A stretch of 31,567 nt of DNA from Lachnoclostridium sp. UBA3320 (GTDB lineage Bacteria > Bacillota > Clostridia > Lachnospirales > Lachnospiraceae). Below, piece by piece: positions 1 to 8,672 of this stretch. The stretch covers positions 1 through 31,567 of the forward strand of contig DESG01000096.1 in assembly GCA_002361175.1 (NCBI GenBank), read 5' to 3'. Numbering within the stretch: the stretch's first letter is position 1; the number at the start of each line of letters is the position of its first letter. Position numbers and translations under genes: made by a program. Under the pieces are notes generated by a model. That model saw only the letters and a list, made by a program, of their open reading frames with translations. It searched no databases and was not told where the DNA came from.

Positions 1-71
1 GTATAATATATATATTACTTTTATATTACTTTTTAATTAAGATTTAGTTCCAAATATAAATTACTGCGAAA

Positions 72-677
72 TTAACTCATACTAATGCCTGTAGATGCTA
101 TTGTCGCATTGATACTGCTCTCAATCTGCTTGTCAATATTGTCTATATATCCATCAAAATCAAAATTGTCTACTGCGCTTACACTTGAAACTTGTGCCTG
201 CGAAGAAGATGTTGTATTTTTATTAAGTGCCTGTGCTGCTGATGAAGACTTATCCACAAAATACTGATATATCTCCTGTACTGTTTTATATGAATTAGTA
301 AGTGATTCACCTGTTTCATCTGCCTTTTCAAGCGCATCAGAAAGTTTTTCAGCCATATTTGCCGCTTCGCTTACCTCAGAATTAAGATAAAGCTTTAAAA
401 TAGATGAAAAATTTGAAATAGCACCAAGTGAACTTATATCTCCATTGTCTGACATTCCAAGAGCTGAACCAAGCACTGAGGAAAGTCCAGAAGATGAATA
501 TGCTTGACTAATTGTGTTCATAAGCCCTGATAAACTATTACCATCTGAAGAATCTGAATAATTTCCTGATAAGGCATTAAGCATAGTACTTGTTGAATTG
601 TGATTTATTAAATACTGATAATATAAATCTTTTTCACTAAGAGAGGATAATGCACTGATAGCTGATAAGTCTGCCAT
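72..677 (-). CDS. Serine-rich protein of unknown function
   Basis: This 201-residue protein is not recognised. It is very rich in Ser, Asn, Ala and Leu, has no signal peptide or membrane segment, and its middle (about residues 95-150) looks helical. The start is an ATG preceded by an AGGCAGG-like ribosome site at suitable distance. It lies last in the minus-strand block, about 75 bases after recJ. Its N-terminus (MADLSAIS) faintly resembles that of the 209-residue protein at 14625 (MSVSAIS), which has a sigma-D-like promoter, so a link to motility is conceivable but weak. The coding call rests on the open frame, start context and protein-like composition; function is open. Confidence 0.75.
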   Translation of the reverse strand: MADLSAISALSSLSEKDLYYQYLINHNSTSTMLNALSGNYSDSSDGNSLSGLMNTISQAYSSSGLSSVLGSALGMSDNGDISSLGAISNFSSILKLYLNSEVSEAANMAEKLSDALEKADETGESLTNSYKTVQEIYQYFVDKSSSAAQALNKNTTSSSQAQVSSVSAVDNFDFDGYIDNIDKQIESSINATIASTGISMS

Positions 678-752
678 ATATAATACCTGCCTTTCATTAT
701 TTCTTTATAAAACATATTAACATAAATTAATATTAAAACCAAGACAATTTCG

Positions 753-2492
753 TTACCTGCAATCTATAATTTTAAACTGTATATTTCCATACATTTTATT
801 AATATCTGGAACATATAATATATCTATGCTTTTCAAGCATTGTCCATTTTTCATTGTTTCCCATGTACTTTCTCCATAGCGTTCACATACTGCCCTGCCA
901 ATACACTTTTCTGCGTTAAAATCAACTGCATTAAATACTTTTCCCTCGTCTTTAATTTTAAGCCTTGCAATCTGATTTTCTCTGCCGCACATATATACGG
1001 ATTCCACTATTACGCCACGCTTTGCAAATACAGCTTTTTCATTTGCCTCACCAAAAGGCTCAAGCCATTTAAGCTGTGTTACAAGTTCATAACTTACATC
1101 TGAAAGTTTTACTTCTTTGTCAAAGTTAAGTTTTTCTAGCATTTCCTCTGGTTTAAGTGGACACTGTTTATTTAATGTTTCACGAAAATTTATAAGGTTT
1201 TCTTCTGGCAGTGAAAATCCAGCTGCCATTGCGTGACCTCCAAATTCAGTTAAAAGTTTTTGGCATTTTACGAGTTCTGACTGCATATGATAGTCTGTGA
1301 TTGAACGCCCTGACCCTTTTAATCCTGTTTTAGTTTTTGTCAGTATATAAACTGGCCTGTAATACTTTTCACGCACCCTTCCTGCTACTATACCTGCTAC
1401 ACTTTCATGACAGTTTTTAAGATAAAGTACAAGCACAGGTGTCTTTTGTATATTGATTTTTTCAATCTGTTTATCTGCTTCCGCTTCAGCCTCTGCTGTC
1501 ATATCTTTTCTTTTTTCATTAAGCCTTACAAGCTTACATGCCAGTTCCACTGCTCTGTCTTTATTCTCTTCAAGCAAAAGTTCCATTCCCATAGCGGCAT
1601 CAGAAAGTCTGCCAGCTGCATTTATACATGGTCCTATTTTAAATCCAATATCTCCAGAAGAAACTTTTTCTGAAAGGTGCAATTCATTTAATAGTGCATT
1701 CATTCCTATATTTTTCATAATACTTTTGTCTGAAAGCATTTTTAAACCATTGCTTACAATTATTCTGTTTTCATCAGACAAGGGAACAACATCGCATATT
1801 GTAGCTATAGCTACAAAAGGCAGCAGTTCTTCAATATAATTTTTATTATTATACTGGTTAAATATGTAACTTATAACTTTATAAGCCACTCCTGCACCAC
1901 ATAACTGTGAAAATGGATAATGGCACTCTGACTGTTTAGGGTCTACAATAACATCTGCCTCTGGAATAATAAAAATATCATTTTCTGATGGAACCTCATG
2001 ATGGTCAGTAATAATATATTTAATGCCAAGTTCCTTTGCACGCAGTGCAGCGTCAACAGCAGATATTCCATTATCACATGTAACAATCATATCTATATCA
2101 TCATTGTATGCTTCATCAACCATATAAGAACGTATGCCATAGCCATCATTTACACGATGTGGAATCCTGTAGTCTGCGCTGCCATCTAGCATTGTGATTG
2201 CTTTAACTAGTATATATGAAGACATCACGCCATCAACATCATAATCGCCGATAACTCTGATTTTTTTGCCATTTTTTATATAATCTATTATAAGTTCTCC
2301 AGCCTGTTTAATGCCTTTCATAAGTTCTGGCGCATACATCATATCAATGTCTGGAAATAAGTACTTATCCATTGCTTCCCATGTATATAAGCCTCTTTTT
2401 ACAAGAACTTCTGCAAATATTTCTGTTATATTATAACGTGATGCAATCTTTGAAAAATCAGCATTGCATCTTTTACCTATCCATCGTTTCAA
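753..2492 (-). CDS. recJ: Single-stranded-DNA-specific exonuclease RecJ
   Basis: RecJ is a cytoplasmic 5'-3' exonuclease of single-stranded DNA acting in recombination, mismatch and base-excision repair. The DHH phosphoesterase motifs are all visible: GDYDVDG at 82-88, CDNG at 139-142, the DHH triad at 163-165, and ICDVVPL near 232-238. The DHHA1 domain has GGHAMAAG at 418-425, and a C-terminal OB-like region follows. At 579 residues it has the usual length. The start is a TTG with a GAGGG ribosome site about six bases upstream; no in-frame ATG competes nearby. It follows nth by 48 bases, pairing two base-excision-repair functions. Confidence 0.96.
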   Translation of the reverse strand: MKRWIGKRCNADFSKIASRYNITEIFAEVLVKRGLYTWEAMDKYLFPDIDMMYAPELMKGIKQAGELIIDYIKNGKKIRVIGDYDVDGVMSSYILVKAITMLDGSADYRIPHRVNDGYGIRSYMVDEAYNDDIDMIVTCDNGISAVDAALRAKELGIKYIITDHHEVPSENDIFIIPEADVIVDPKQSECHYPFSQLCGAGVAYKVISYIFNQYNNKNYIEELLPFVAIATICDVVPLSDENRIIVSNGLKMLSDKSIMKNIGMNALLNELHLSEKVSSGDIGFKIGPCINAAGRLSDAAMGMELLLEENKDRAVELACKLVRLNEKRKDMTAEAEAEADKQIEKINIQKTPVLVLYLKNCHESVAGIVAGRVREKYYRPVYILTKTKTGLKGSGRSITDYHMQSELVKCQKLLTEFGGHAMAAGFSLPEENLINFRETLNKQCPLKPEEMLEKLNFDKEVKLSDVSYELVTQLKWLEPFGEANEKAVFAKRGVIVESVYMCGRENQIARLKIKDEGKVFNAVDFNAEKCIGRAVCERYGESTWETMKNGQCLKSIDILYVPDINKMYGNIQFKIIDCR

Positions 2493-2540
2493 AATATTCC
2501 CTCTCTTTTTTTGATTTTAATATCTAGTTTTTTTAATGGT

Positions 2541-3191
2541 TTAATATCCAGATGATGGACATTCATATTTTAGAAAACATTTTTCACATTGAGGATTTCT
2601 TGCGGTACATATACTGCGGCCGAGTGTAATAATATGTAAATTATATAATATCCAATGGTCTTGTGGAAGAATTTTCATTAATTCATATTCAATTTTTTCT
2701 GGGTCATCTTCTTTGGTAAAGCCAAGTTTTTTAGAAATTCTTTTTACATGTGTATCAACAACTATACAAGGCTGATTAAAAACATTTCCTCTTATTACAT
2801 TGGCAGTTTTACGTCCAACACCTGCAAGAGAAACAAGGTCTTCTATAGTTTCTGGCACTTCTGAATTAAATTCTGTTACAAGTCTTTTAGCACAGGCAAT
2901 TATATTCTTCGACTTGTTTCTATAAAATCCAATAGAGCGAATATCTTCTTCAAGTTCTTTTTGGTCCGCTGCTGCAAATGCTTCTAGTGAAGGATATTTT
3001 ACAAACAAATCTTTTGTTACTATATTAACTCTTGCATCAGTACATTGTGCGCTAAGAATTGTTGCTATTAAAAGCTGCCATGCACTGTTATGTTCAAGAT
3101 AGCATATATTATCAGTGCCATATTCATTATCCAACAATTTCATTATCCTGTTTACACGTTCTTTTTCTTTTTTTGTCATGCGTTTTGCCAT
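2541..3191 (-). CDS. nth: Endonuclease III
   Basis: Endonuclease III is a bifunctional DNA glycosylase and AP lyase that removes oxidised pyrimidines. The helix-hairpin-helix ends in LAGVGRKTA (122-130), with K128 the Schiff-base lysine, and VDTHVKR carries the catalytic Asp at 146. The four iron-sulfur cysteines are C195, C202, C205 and C211 in the standard C-x6-C-x2-C-x5-C spacing. Length (216 residues) is normal. It sits 18 bases after a 95-residue unknown gene and 48 bases before recJ, so the three probably share a transcript. Confidence 0.97.
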   Translation of the reverse strand: MAKRMTKKEKERVNRIMKLLDNEYGTDNICYLEHNSAWQLLIATILSAQCTDARVNIVTKDLFVKYPSLEAFAAADQKELEEDIRSIGFYRNKSKNIIACAKRLVTEFNSEVPETIEDLVSLAGVGRKTANVIRGNVFNQPCIVVDTHVKRISKKLGFTKEDDPEKIEYELMKILPQDHWILYNLHIITLGRSICTARNPQCEKCFLKYECPSSGY

Positions 3192-3209
3192 ATCTAATTT
3201 ATGCCTTTC

Positions 3210-3497
3210 TTAAATTTTTTCCCATTTGCTAATATCTTTGTTATAGCATGTGCATATCCAATCGTATACTAAATCAAGCCCTTGTTCACTATACTCAAAT
3301 TCTTTTGTTATCTTAAATTTATCAGGAGTTTTTTCATAGCAAAACGGTTCTGGCCAGATACTTGCGAGCAATTTTTTATTGCCTTCATTATCTGTGGACT
3401 GTTCTACTTGGTAACGCATTCCTTTAAAACTAGCTTTTAATTTTGCTTTTTTGTTGTAAAATGATTTAATATCATAAAATGATTTACGAGTGTTCAT
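3210..3497 (-). CDS. Small conserved-looking protein of unknown function
   Basis: This is a 95-residue cytoplasmic protein with no membrane segment or signal peptide. It has a basic N-terminal third (about residues 1-28) and a central segment with LLASIWPEPFCYEKTP. The C-terminal part, around EFEYSEQGLDLVYDWI, looks like a helix with an acidic lead-in. I recall similar short proteins with a WPEP core in other Clostridia but cannot name a family. It lies 11 bases after the double ThyX gene and 18 bases before nth, which supports it being a real gene. Confidence 0.72.
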   Translation of the reverse strand: MNTRKSFYDIKSFYNKKAKLKASFKGMRYQVEQSTDNEGNKKLLASIWPEPFCYEKTPDKFKITKEFEYSEQGLDLVYDWICTCYNKDISKWEKI

Positions 3498-3508
3498 TTT
3501 TCTCCTAT

Positions 3509-4861
3509 CTATAAAAATTGAAATTTTTTAGTTACCTCTTCAATTTCGCCACAAGTCATATTTCCTTCAGGGCATTTTCCATCAATAAAACAACTTGGTC
3601 CAAAATAATTAAATAGTTCTGGACAAGATGTCCTTAAATGTTTTAACATTTCAATAGCAATATTTCTTATTTCCCACTGTGCACGTTTACAAGTTCTTAA
3701 TTTAATAAAATGCATAAGTTCTCTGGCGTTAATGGTTGTCATAATATCCATTAAATTACCACTTAGTGCATAGTAATAGTTATAATATCTCAATGTCTCA
3801 CTCTGGCTCATTTGTTTTATCATTTTATTTGATTCTTCCAAAGTTTCTTTATAAATTTCAAATAGCTTAGAGTTATTTTTAATTGTATCTGGAACTATAA
3901 ATTTGCTGTGTTCAATTCCTTGAATAGAAGGAATAATTATAGACTGCATTCTATGTCGTACCATATGTGTAATCCCAGATAATGTTATATTAGAAATCAA
4001 AAATGAATATGATAATTGCTCTAGTTCTCTAGGACGTTTTGACGCTATATATTTCTTCAATTCTAAATTGCCGTTTGTATCTGTATGATTTAAATTATAA
4101 GCCATATTCAAAATTTTAATAGGTTCAGATGGTTTATTTATTAAACTAACTGTTCCTATTTTGTCAGATTCAATAAAAGATAAGGTATTTTCAATTTTTA
4201 TTTCTTTTACTTGGGGCTTTGTTATATTATTTTTTATCAATGTAGTTTCCAACTCAAAATTTATACATGGAAAAACCTCACTAACTTGTTCAATTATCTG
4301 ATTTGCTAAATCTTGCAATTCTGGAATGTCACTTCCACGTCCATATTTAATATCATATATTATATGAACTAATTCACGTGCATTACAAGTACAATAAAAA
4401 TTGCTATGAAAAGAATAAGGCAGTAAAAAACGAGCATCCTCTTTTGGAATACCGTTTTCTAACATAATGTTATAAGCACAAAATAAGTTGTCCATATATT
4501 TACAATATTGATTAAGATTTTCACCTTTTAAATCTGAAGGTATATGATATCCCAGTTTACTAAAATCTACATAACGCCTTGATTTTACTGTAAAAGATGC
4601 TAATCTGCATTCTATAAAAAACTGCTCAACAAAAGCTGAAACATCTTTTAATGCAAATGTAAAAATAGCATGTTCAGTTATTGAGGCATGACCAGAACTT
4701 AGTACTTTTTTAATTAATTCTTGATTTTTTTCATTACCCTTTGATTTTTCAAAAATCTCTATTGCATTACCTGATGTAGTTGAAATTCTTGCTGCACTAG
4801 CACATATTTCTACATTGTTTATATTATAACTTACTAATTTAACCTGTGACCTTTTTTTCAT
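3509..4861 (-). CDS. thyX: Double-length ThyX-like flavin-dependent thymidylate synthase
   Basis: ThyX makes dTMP from dUMP using FAD, NADPH and methylene-tetrahydrofolate, normally as a homotetramer of about 220-250-residue chains. This 450-residue chain carries two ThyX-like halves. Half one (about 1-200) keeps GHASITEH (57-64), the late Ser-Arg-Arg-Tyr (94-97) and NAREL (160-164). Its RHR triplet is E84-C85-R86 and its AQWEI helix is lost. Half two (about 245-440) keeps R302-H303-R304 with x7-S312, NAREL (378-382) and LRTCKRAQWEIR (388-399), but lacks the GH..EH and GRY elements. A C-terminal Cys group (C413, C424, C430, C437) follows. The halves therefore seem to complement each other. 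The start is an ATG after GGAG. Family assignment is firm; activity is inferred. Confidence 0.88.
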   Translation of the reverse strand: MKKRSQVKLVSYNINNVEICASAARISTTSGNAIEIFEKSKGNEKNQELIKKVLSSGHASITEHAIFTFALKDVSAFVEQFFIECRLASFTVKSRRYVDFSKLGYHIPSDLKGENLNQYCKYMDNLFCAYNIMLENGIPKEDARFLLPYSFHSNFYCTCNARELVHIIYDIKYGRGSDIPELQDLANQIIEQVSEVFPCINFELETTLIKNNITKPQVKEIKIENTLSFIESDKIGTVSLINKPSEPIKILNMAYNLNHTDTNGNLELKKYIASKRPRELEQLSYSFLISNITLSGITHMVRHRMQSIIIPSIQGIEHSKFIVPDTIKNNSKLFEIYKETLEESNKMIKQMSQSETLRYYNYYYALSGNLMDIMTTINARELMHFIKLRTCKRAQWEIRNIAIEMLKHLRTSCPELFNYFGPSCFIDGKCPEGNMTCGEIEEVTKKFQFL

Positions 4862-4886
4862 ATATACTCCAATCTAAAATTACTTT

Positions 4887-5234
4887 TCACTCTTCTATAT
4901 GTTCCATTCCTTGACTTAAAATTGTCAGTACATGGCCATCTGCAAGTGTATAAAGTACATTTTTTCCTTCTTTTCTAAAGCGTACAAGCCGATTTTGCTT
5001 AAGTATGCGCAGCTGGTGAGAAATTGCGCTCTGAGTCATATTTAAAATATTAGCTATATCATATACACACATTTCATTTTCAAATAGTACATATAGAATT
5101 TTTATTCTTGTAGAATCTCCAAATACTTTAAATAAATCAGCAAGTTCATATAATTCGCTTTCTTCTGGCATTTTATTTTCTATTTCCTCTGCTGTATTAG
5201 CATCAATAGTCATATACTCTATTTTTTCTTCCAT
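4887..5234 (-). CDS. ArsR/SmtB-family metal-sensing repressor
   Basis: This 115-residue winged-helix protein is a typical ArsR/SmtB repressor: FGDSTRIKILYVL near 38-50, a recognition helix around TQSAISHQLRILKQ (67-80), and a wing at RFRKEGKNVLYTL. The C-terminal helix holds D99-x-H101-x10-H112-x2-E115, an exact match to the alpha-5 zinc/cobalt site of SmtB/CzrA-type sensors. The alpha-3 site has only one Cys (C56), so arsenic or cadmium sensing through a Cys pair is unlikely. Its 5' end overlaps the preceding glycosyltransferase gene by 16 bases, implying translational coupling. No metal transporter lies in this window. Zinc sensing is inferred from ligand spacing. Confidence 0.93.
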   Translation of the reverse strand: MEEKIEYMTIDANTAEEIENKMPEESELYELADLFKVFGDSTRIKILYVLFENEMCVYDIANILNMTQSAISHQLRILKQNRLVRFRKEGKNVLYTLADGHVLTILSQGMEHIEE

Positions 5235-6187
5235 AATTCTTTACACCTTTCAATTCCCTGTTCAGGAAATTCTTTTGATGTTCTTATATCTAATATGCTA
5301 TCTGTCTCTGTTAAAGCATTTTGATACCATATCAGAGCTTCTTTATAGTTGCCTATGCTTTCATAATACATACCAAGTTCACAACATATTTCTGCACATG
5401 ATTCTGTTATGGCATCCTTTAGTGCATTGCCAAAAAAGCCTACTATATCTCCTGTAATGCGGTGGTATCTTGCAAGTACGCACAGAGCTTCTTTGATTTC
5501 ATCTATACTTCTGTTATCTTGTTCCATTGTCTGCATAAAAGTTGGTGCAGCCTTGCAAAAATCGTTGTCTGTCCCTGAACGGAATAACTCCATTGCATAC
5601 ATATGATGCATTTTTGTAGAAAGCCTGTTTCCTGTTTTAAATATATTTGCCATAGCATCTAAATCCCGACTGGCATGGTCGCCAGTCGGTCTATGTTGTA
5701 TTTCTATCTCGCTGTCAAATACAACAGGGTCAACACGAAGAGTTTCATGTATAGGGTCAATCCACGTAAAAGTTCTTAATCTTTTATATAATTTGGGTCT
5801 GTACTCTTTGTCAAAATTATATACTGTTCCAAGTTCAGGAGGTGTACAATATAACATCTGAACTATCTCTATTTCAGGAATAAGTATGGATTTAAGCCTT
5901 TTTAATTTTTCCCTGTTTTCATTGTCAATATATTCATCTGCATCTGCTGTGTATATATATTCCATTGTTGCCTTAGATGATACAAAGTTTCTTGCTTTTG
6001 CAAAGTCACCAGTCCATTTACAATCATAAACTTTATCAGTATATTCTAAAGCAATCTCTTTTGTATTGTCTGTTGAACCTGTGTCAGCAATAATAATTTC
6101 GTCAACTATATCTGCAAGGCTGTTAAGACATCTTCTTAACACAACTTCTTCATTTTTTACAATCATACATAAGCTTATAGTAACCAT
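5219..6187 (-). CDS. Family 2 glycosyltransferase with C-terminal TPR-like region
   Basis: A GT-A fold glycosyltransferase opens the protein: SLCMIVKNEE (5-14), the nucleotide-binding IIIADTGSTDNT (31-42), and a DAD metal-binding motif at 82-84. It has no membrane segments, so it acts in the cytosol, perhaps at the membrane face. The C-terminal third contains a TPR-like unit (AEICCELGMYYESIGNYKEAL, roughly 265-285), the layout seen in SunS-like and related Firmicutes glycosyltransferases. The acceptor is unknown; a peptide, protein or polysaccharide are all possible. It starts 7 bases after the penicillin-binding protein gene and overlaps arsR, so it is likely co-expressed with both. Confidence 0.88.
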   Translation of the reverse strand: MVTISLCMIVKNEEVVLRRCLNSLADIVDEIIIADTGSTDNTKEIALEYTDKVYDCKWTGDFAKARNFVSSKATMEYIYTADADEYIDNENREKLKRLKSILIPEIEIVQMLYCTPPELGTVYNFDKEYRPKLYKRLRTFTWIDPIHETLRVDPVVFDSEIEIQHRPTGDHASRDLDAMANIFKTGNRLSTKMHHMYAMELFRSGTDNDFCKAAPTFMQTMEQDNRSIDEIKEALCVLARYHRITGDIVGFFGNALKDAITESCAEICCELGMYYESIGNYKEALIWYQNALTETDSILDIRTSKEFPEQGIERCKELWKKK

Positions 6188-6194
6188 ATATTTT

Positions 6195-8672
6195 CTACTC
6201 CATTAAATCTTCATCACCATCATTAGTATCTGGCTCAGTGTATAATTCTGTATTGTCATCTCCGCTGTTGTCAGGTTCAGTAACATTGTCAGGCTCTTCA
6301 TCTCCACCGTCAATATCTGGGTCATTTGCATCACCTGGGTCATATGGGTCATCAGGTTCATCTATTATATCATCAGGTTCATCAGGATTGTCTGGTATAT
6401 CCGTCCAGTCGTCAGGATTGTCATCTGTCCAGTCATCAGGTTCATCATCTGACCAGTCAGAATCATCATCGGGTTCATCAGGCTCGTCTGTTTGCTCAGG
6501 TTTATTCATTTCTGGAGAACTTATATCTCCCTCATCAGGTTCGTTTACATCATCTGGCGTTTCCTGCCATGTATTATCATCATTATTATCATAGTAATTA
6601 TCATCACCATCATCGGCACCGCTGTACAATTCAAAATCTTTATATTCAAGTCCTTCATGAATCTGCTGCATAAAATCTTCCCATATAGACAGTGGATAAG
6701 TTGAACCATATAAGTCAGAAAGTGTCTTTGGTGTATCATATCCTACCCATACTGCTGTGCTGTAATATGGTGTATAACCACAGAACCAGCCATCTTTTTT
6801 ATCACTTGTAGTTCCTGTCTTACCAGCACAAGCCATATTGCTAAGAGCATGACCTGCTGCTGTACCAGATTTTAAAACGCCAGTAAGTATATTTGTCATC
6901 ATACGTGCTGCATTTTCTTCATAAACTCTCTTCTCTTTACGTAGTTTATTATTATTTACAATAATATTGCCCTCTGCATCAGTAATTTTTTTAACACATG
7001 TAGGGTCACGAAAAACTCCATCATTTTCAAGTGTAGCATAAGCAGATGCCATTTCTACTGTTGTCACACCATTAGTAAGACCTCCAAGAGATGCTGCTGG
7101 ATAGTAGTCGTTGTCATCTATTCTATTAAAATTCATCTTTAACACATATGACAGACCAACCTTTGGAGTCAGTTCCTCAAACAATTTCCATGCAACAACG
7201 TTCTTTGAATGTTCAATAGCATATCGAAGAGGTATTTTCCCAGAATATACGCCGTTTGAATTTCTTGGACCTCCCTCAAAATAAGTATCATCTACTATAG
7301 TATCGGGTGTATAATTCCTTTCAAGCTGTGGTGTATATACTGCGATTGGTTTAAAAGAACTTCCTGGCTGACGATAACTTTGAAATGCCCTGTTAAGAGT
7401 ATATCCAGTTATGGACTTTTGCTTGCGTCCGCCAACTATCGCCACAACGTAGCCATTTTTATTATCTATACACGTTGCAGCACCCTGTAATGTGTATATA
7501 CCTTCTTTTTTCTCTTTAAAAGCATCAAGTTTTTCATCCACACATTTCTGTAGTAATTTTTGCTTTTTCTTATTTAATGATGTATATACTCTGTACCCAC
7601 CTGTATATAATAAAGTATGGCATTCATTGTATACTTCGTCATAATTTTTATTATACTCTTCTTCTTCTGCACTGCTGTCAAACTTATACTTAAATTCAAA
7701 TCCCTGTGCTTTCATAAGTTCTTTAACTGCACATCTTACCGCATATGTTGTTAAATAATTTTGAGTCTTTATAGTTTCTGCTGGATTAAGAACTATATCT
7801 TCATAGCTTGCATCGGTATATTCAGCAGCAGATATAACTTCTGCTTCAAGCATTTGCTCTAATATACGTTCTTTTCTTTTATTAGTATTATCAAAATTAT
7901 CAAAAGGGTCATATAAACTAGGATTATTAGGTATTGAGCACAAAAAAGCTACCTCTGGCAATGTAAGCTCTGCAGCAGATTTGCTGAAATATCCTCTTGC
8001 TGCTGCCTCTATTCCATAATAACCATTAGCAAAATACATAATGTTTACATAAAACTCTAGTATTTGATTCTTACTGTACTTTTTCTCCATTTCAAACGCA
8101 AGAAAAATTTCTCGTATTTTTCTTTCATATGTCTGTGCATTAGTTAGAAATACAAGCTTTGCTGTCTGTTGTGTAATTGTACTGCCGCCACGCTGAATTT
8201 TCTCTCCCTTTATCTTACTTTTAACAAGCAATGCCGCCGCCTTAAAAGTTGACAACAGATTAACTCCGTCATGTTCGAAGAAATCTCTGTCTTCTGTCAC
8301 AATTAATGCATCTTTTACACTTTGTGGTATTTCGTCAAATGTCAGGTAATATGAATCTCTGTCACCTTTTAACTTCGCAATAACAGAATCATTCGACGCA
8401 TAAACCATGCTCGTCTCAGATGAGCGAAAAGTTTCAACCGTAGAATTTTCAATCATATTTTTTGCTTCACTTTTCCATTGCAGCAGTTCATCGCCAAATT
8501 TAAAATAAAATACTATAAGGGCAGCTAAAATTCCCAGTAAAAGCAGCAATAAAAAAATCTTAAAGCCAAGCCAAAACTTTTTATGTTTCTTTTTATTATT
8601 ATTTTTTTTAATATCTTTTTTTACAGGCTTAATGCTGTTTGCTTGCAGCTTTGCACTTCCTGCTTTTCCCAT
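6195..8672 (-). CDS. Class A penicillin-binding protein with long acidic tail
   Basis: This is a bifunctional peptidoglycan glycosyltransferase and DD-transpeptidase on the outer face of the membrane. A Lys/Asn-rich cytoplasmic stretch (1-35) precedes a single membrane anchor (about 37-57). The GT51 domain shows EDRDFFEHDGV (127-137, with Glu127 catalytic) and GGSTITQQTAK (162-172). The transpeptidase has S438-S-F-K441, S489-K-N491 and K618-T-G620. From about 686 to 825 the chain is almost entirely Asp, Glu, Pro, Asn, Thr and Trp, with repeated EPDD/PDDW-like units. An AGGAGGTG ribosome site precedes the ATG. It heads the minus-strand block, divergent from spoIIR. Class A identity is secure; PBP1A or PBP1 naming is approximate. 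Confidence 0.96.
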   Translation of the reverse strand: MGKAGSAKLQANSIKPVKKDIKKNNNKKKHKKFWLGFKIFLLLLLLGILAALIVFYFKFGDELLQWKSEAKNMIENSTVETFRSSETSMVYASNDSVIAKLKGDRDSYYLTFDEIPQSVKDALIVTEDRDFFEHDGVNLLSTFKAAALLVKSKIKGEKIQRGGSTITQQTAKLVFLTNAQTYERKIREIFLAFEMEKKYSKNQILEFYVNIMYFANGYYGIEAAARGYFSKSAAELTLPEVAFLCSIPNNPSLYDPFDNFDNTNKRKERILEQMLEAEVISAAEYTDASYEDIVLNPAETIKTQNYLTTYAVRCAVKELMKAQGFEFKYKFDSSAEEEEYNKNYDEVYNECHTLLYTGGYRVYTSLNKKKQKLLQKCVDEKLDAFKEKKEGIYTLQGAATCIDNKNGYVVAIVGGRKQKSITGYTLNRAFQSYRQPGSSFKPIAVYTPQLERNYTPDTIVDDTYFEGGPRNSNGVYSGKIPLRYAIEHSKNVVAWKLFEELTPKVGLSYVLKMNFNRIDDNDYYPAASLGGLTNGVTTVEMASAYATLENDGVFRDPTCVKKITDAEGNIIVNNNKLRKEKRVYEENAARMMTNILTGVLKSGTAAGHALSNMACAGKTGTTSDKKDGWFCGYTPYYSTAVWVGYDTPKTLSDLYGSTYPLSIWEDFMQQIHEGLEYKDFELYSGADDGDDNYYDNNDDNTWQETPDDVNEPDEGDISSPEMNKPEQTDEPDEPDDDSDWSDDEPDDWTDDNPDDWTDIPDNPDEPDDIIDEPDDPYDPGDANDPDIDGGDEEPDNVTEPDNSGDDNTELYTEPDTNDGDEDLME

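Noticed and set aside
1453..1839. A 128-codon plus-strand frame inside recJ
   Set aside because: It lies wholly antisense to a clearly conserved gene and lacks a start context or recognisable motif.
6238..6594. A plus-strand open frame rich in Ser/Gly opposite the PBP tail
   Set aside because: It is the antisense shadow of the repetitive acidic tail codons (TCA/GGT opposite GAT/CCT-type codons), with no ribosome site and no independent protein character.
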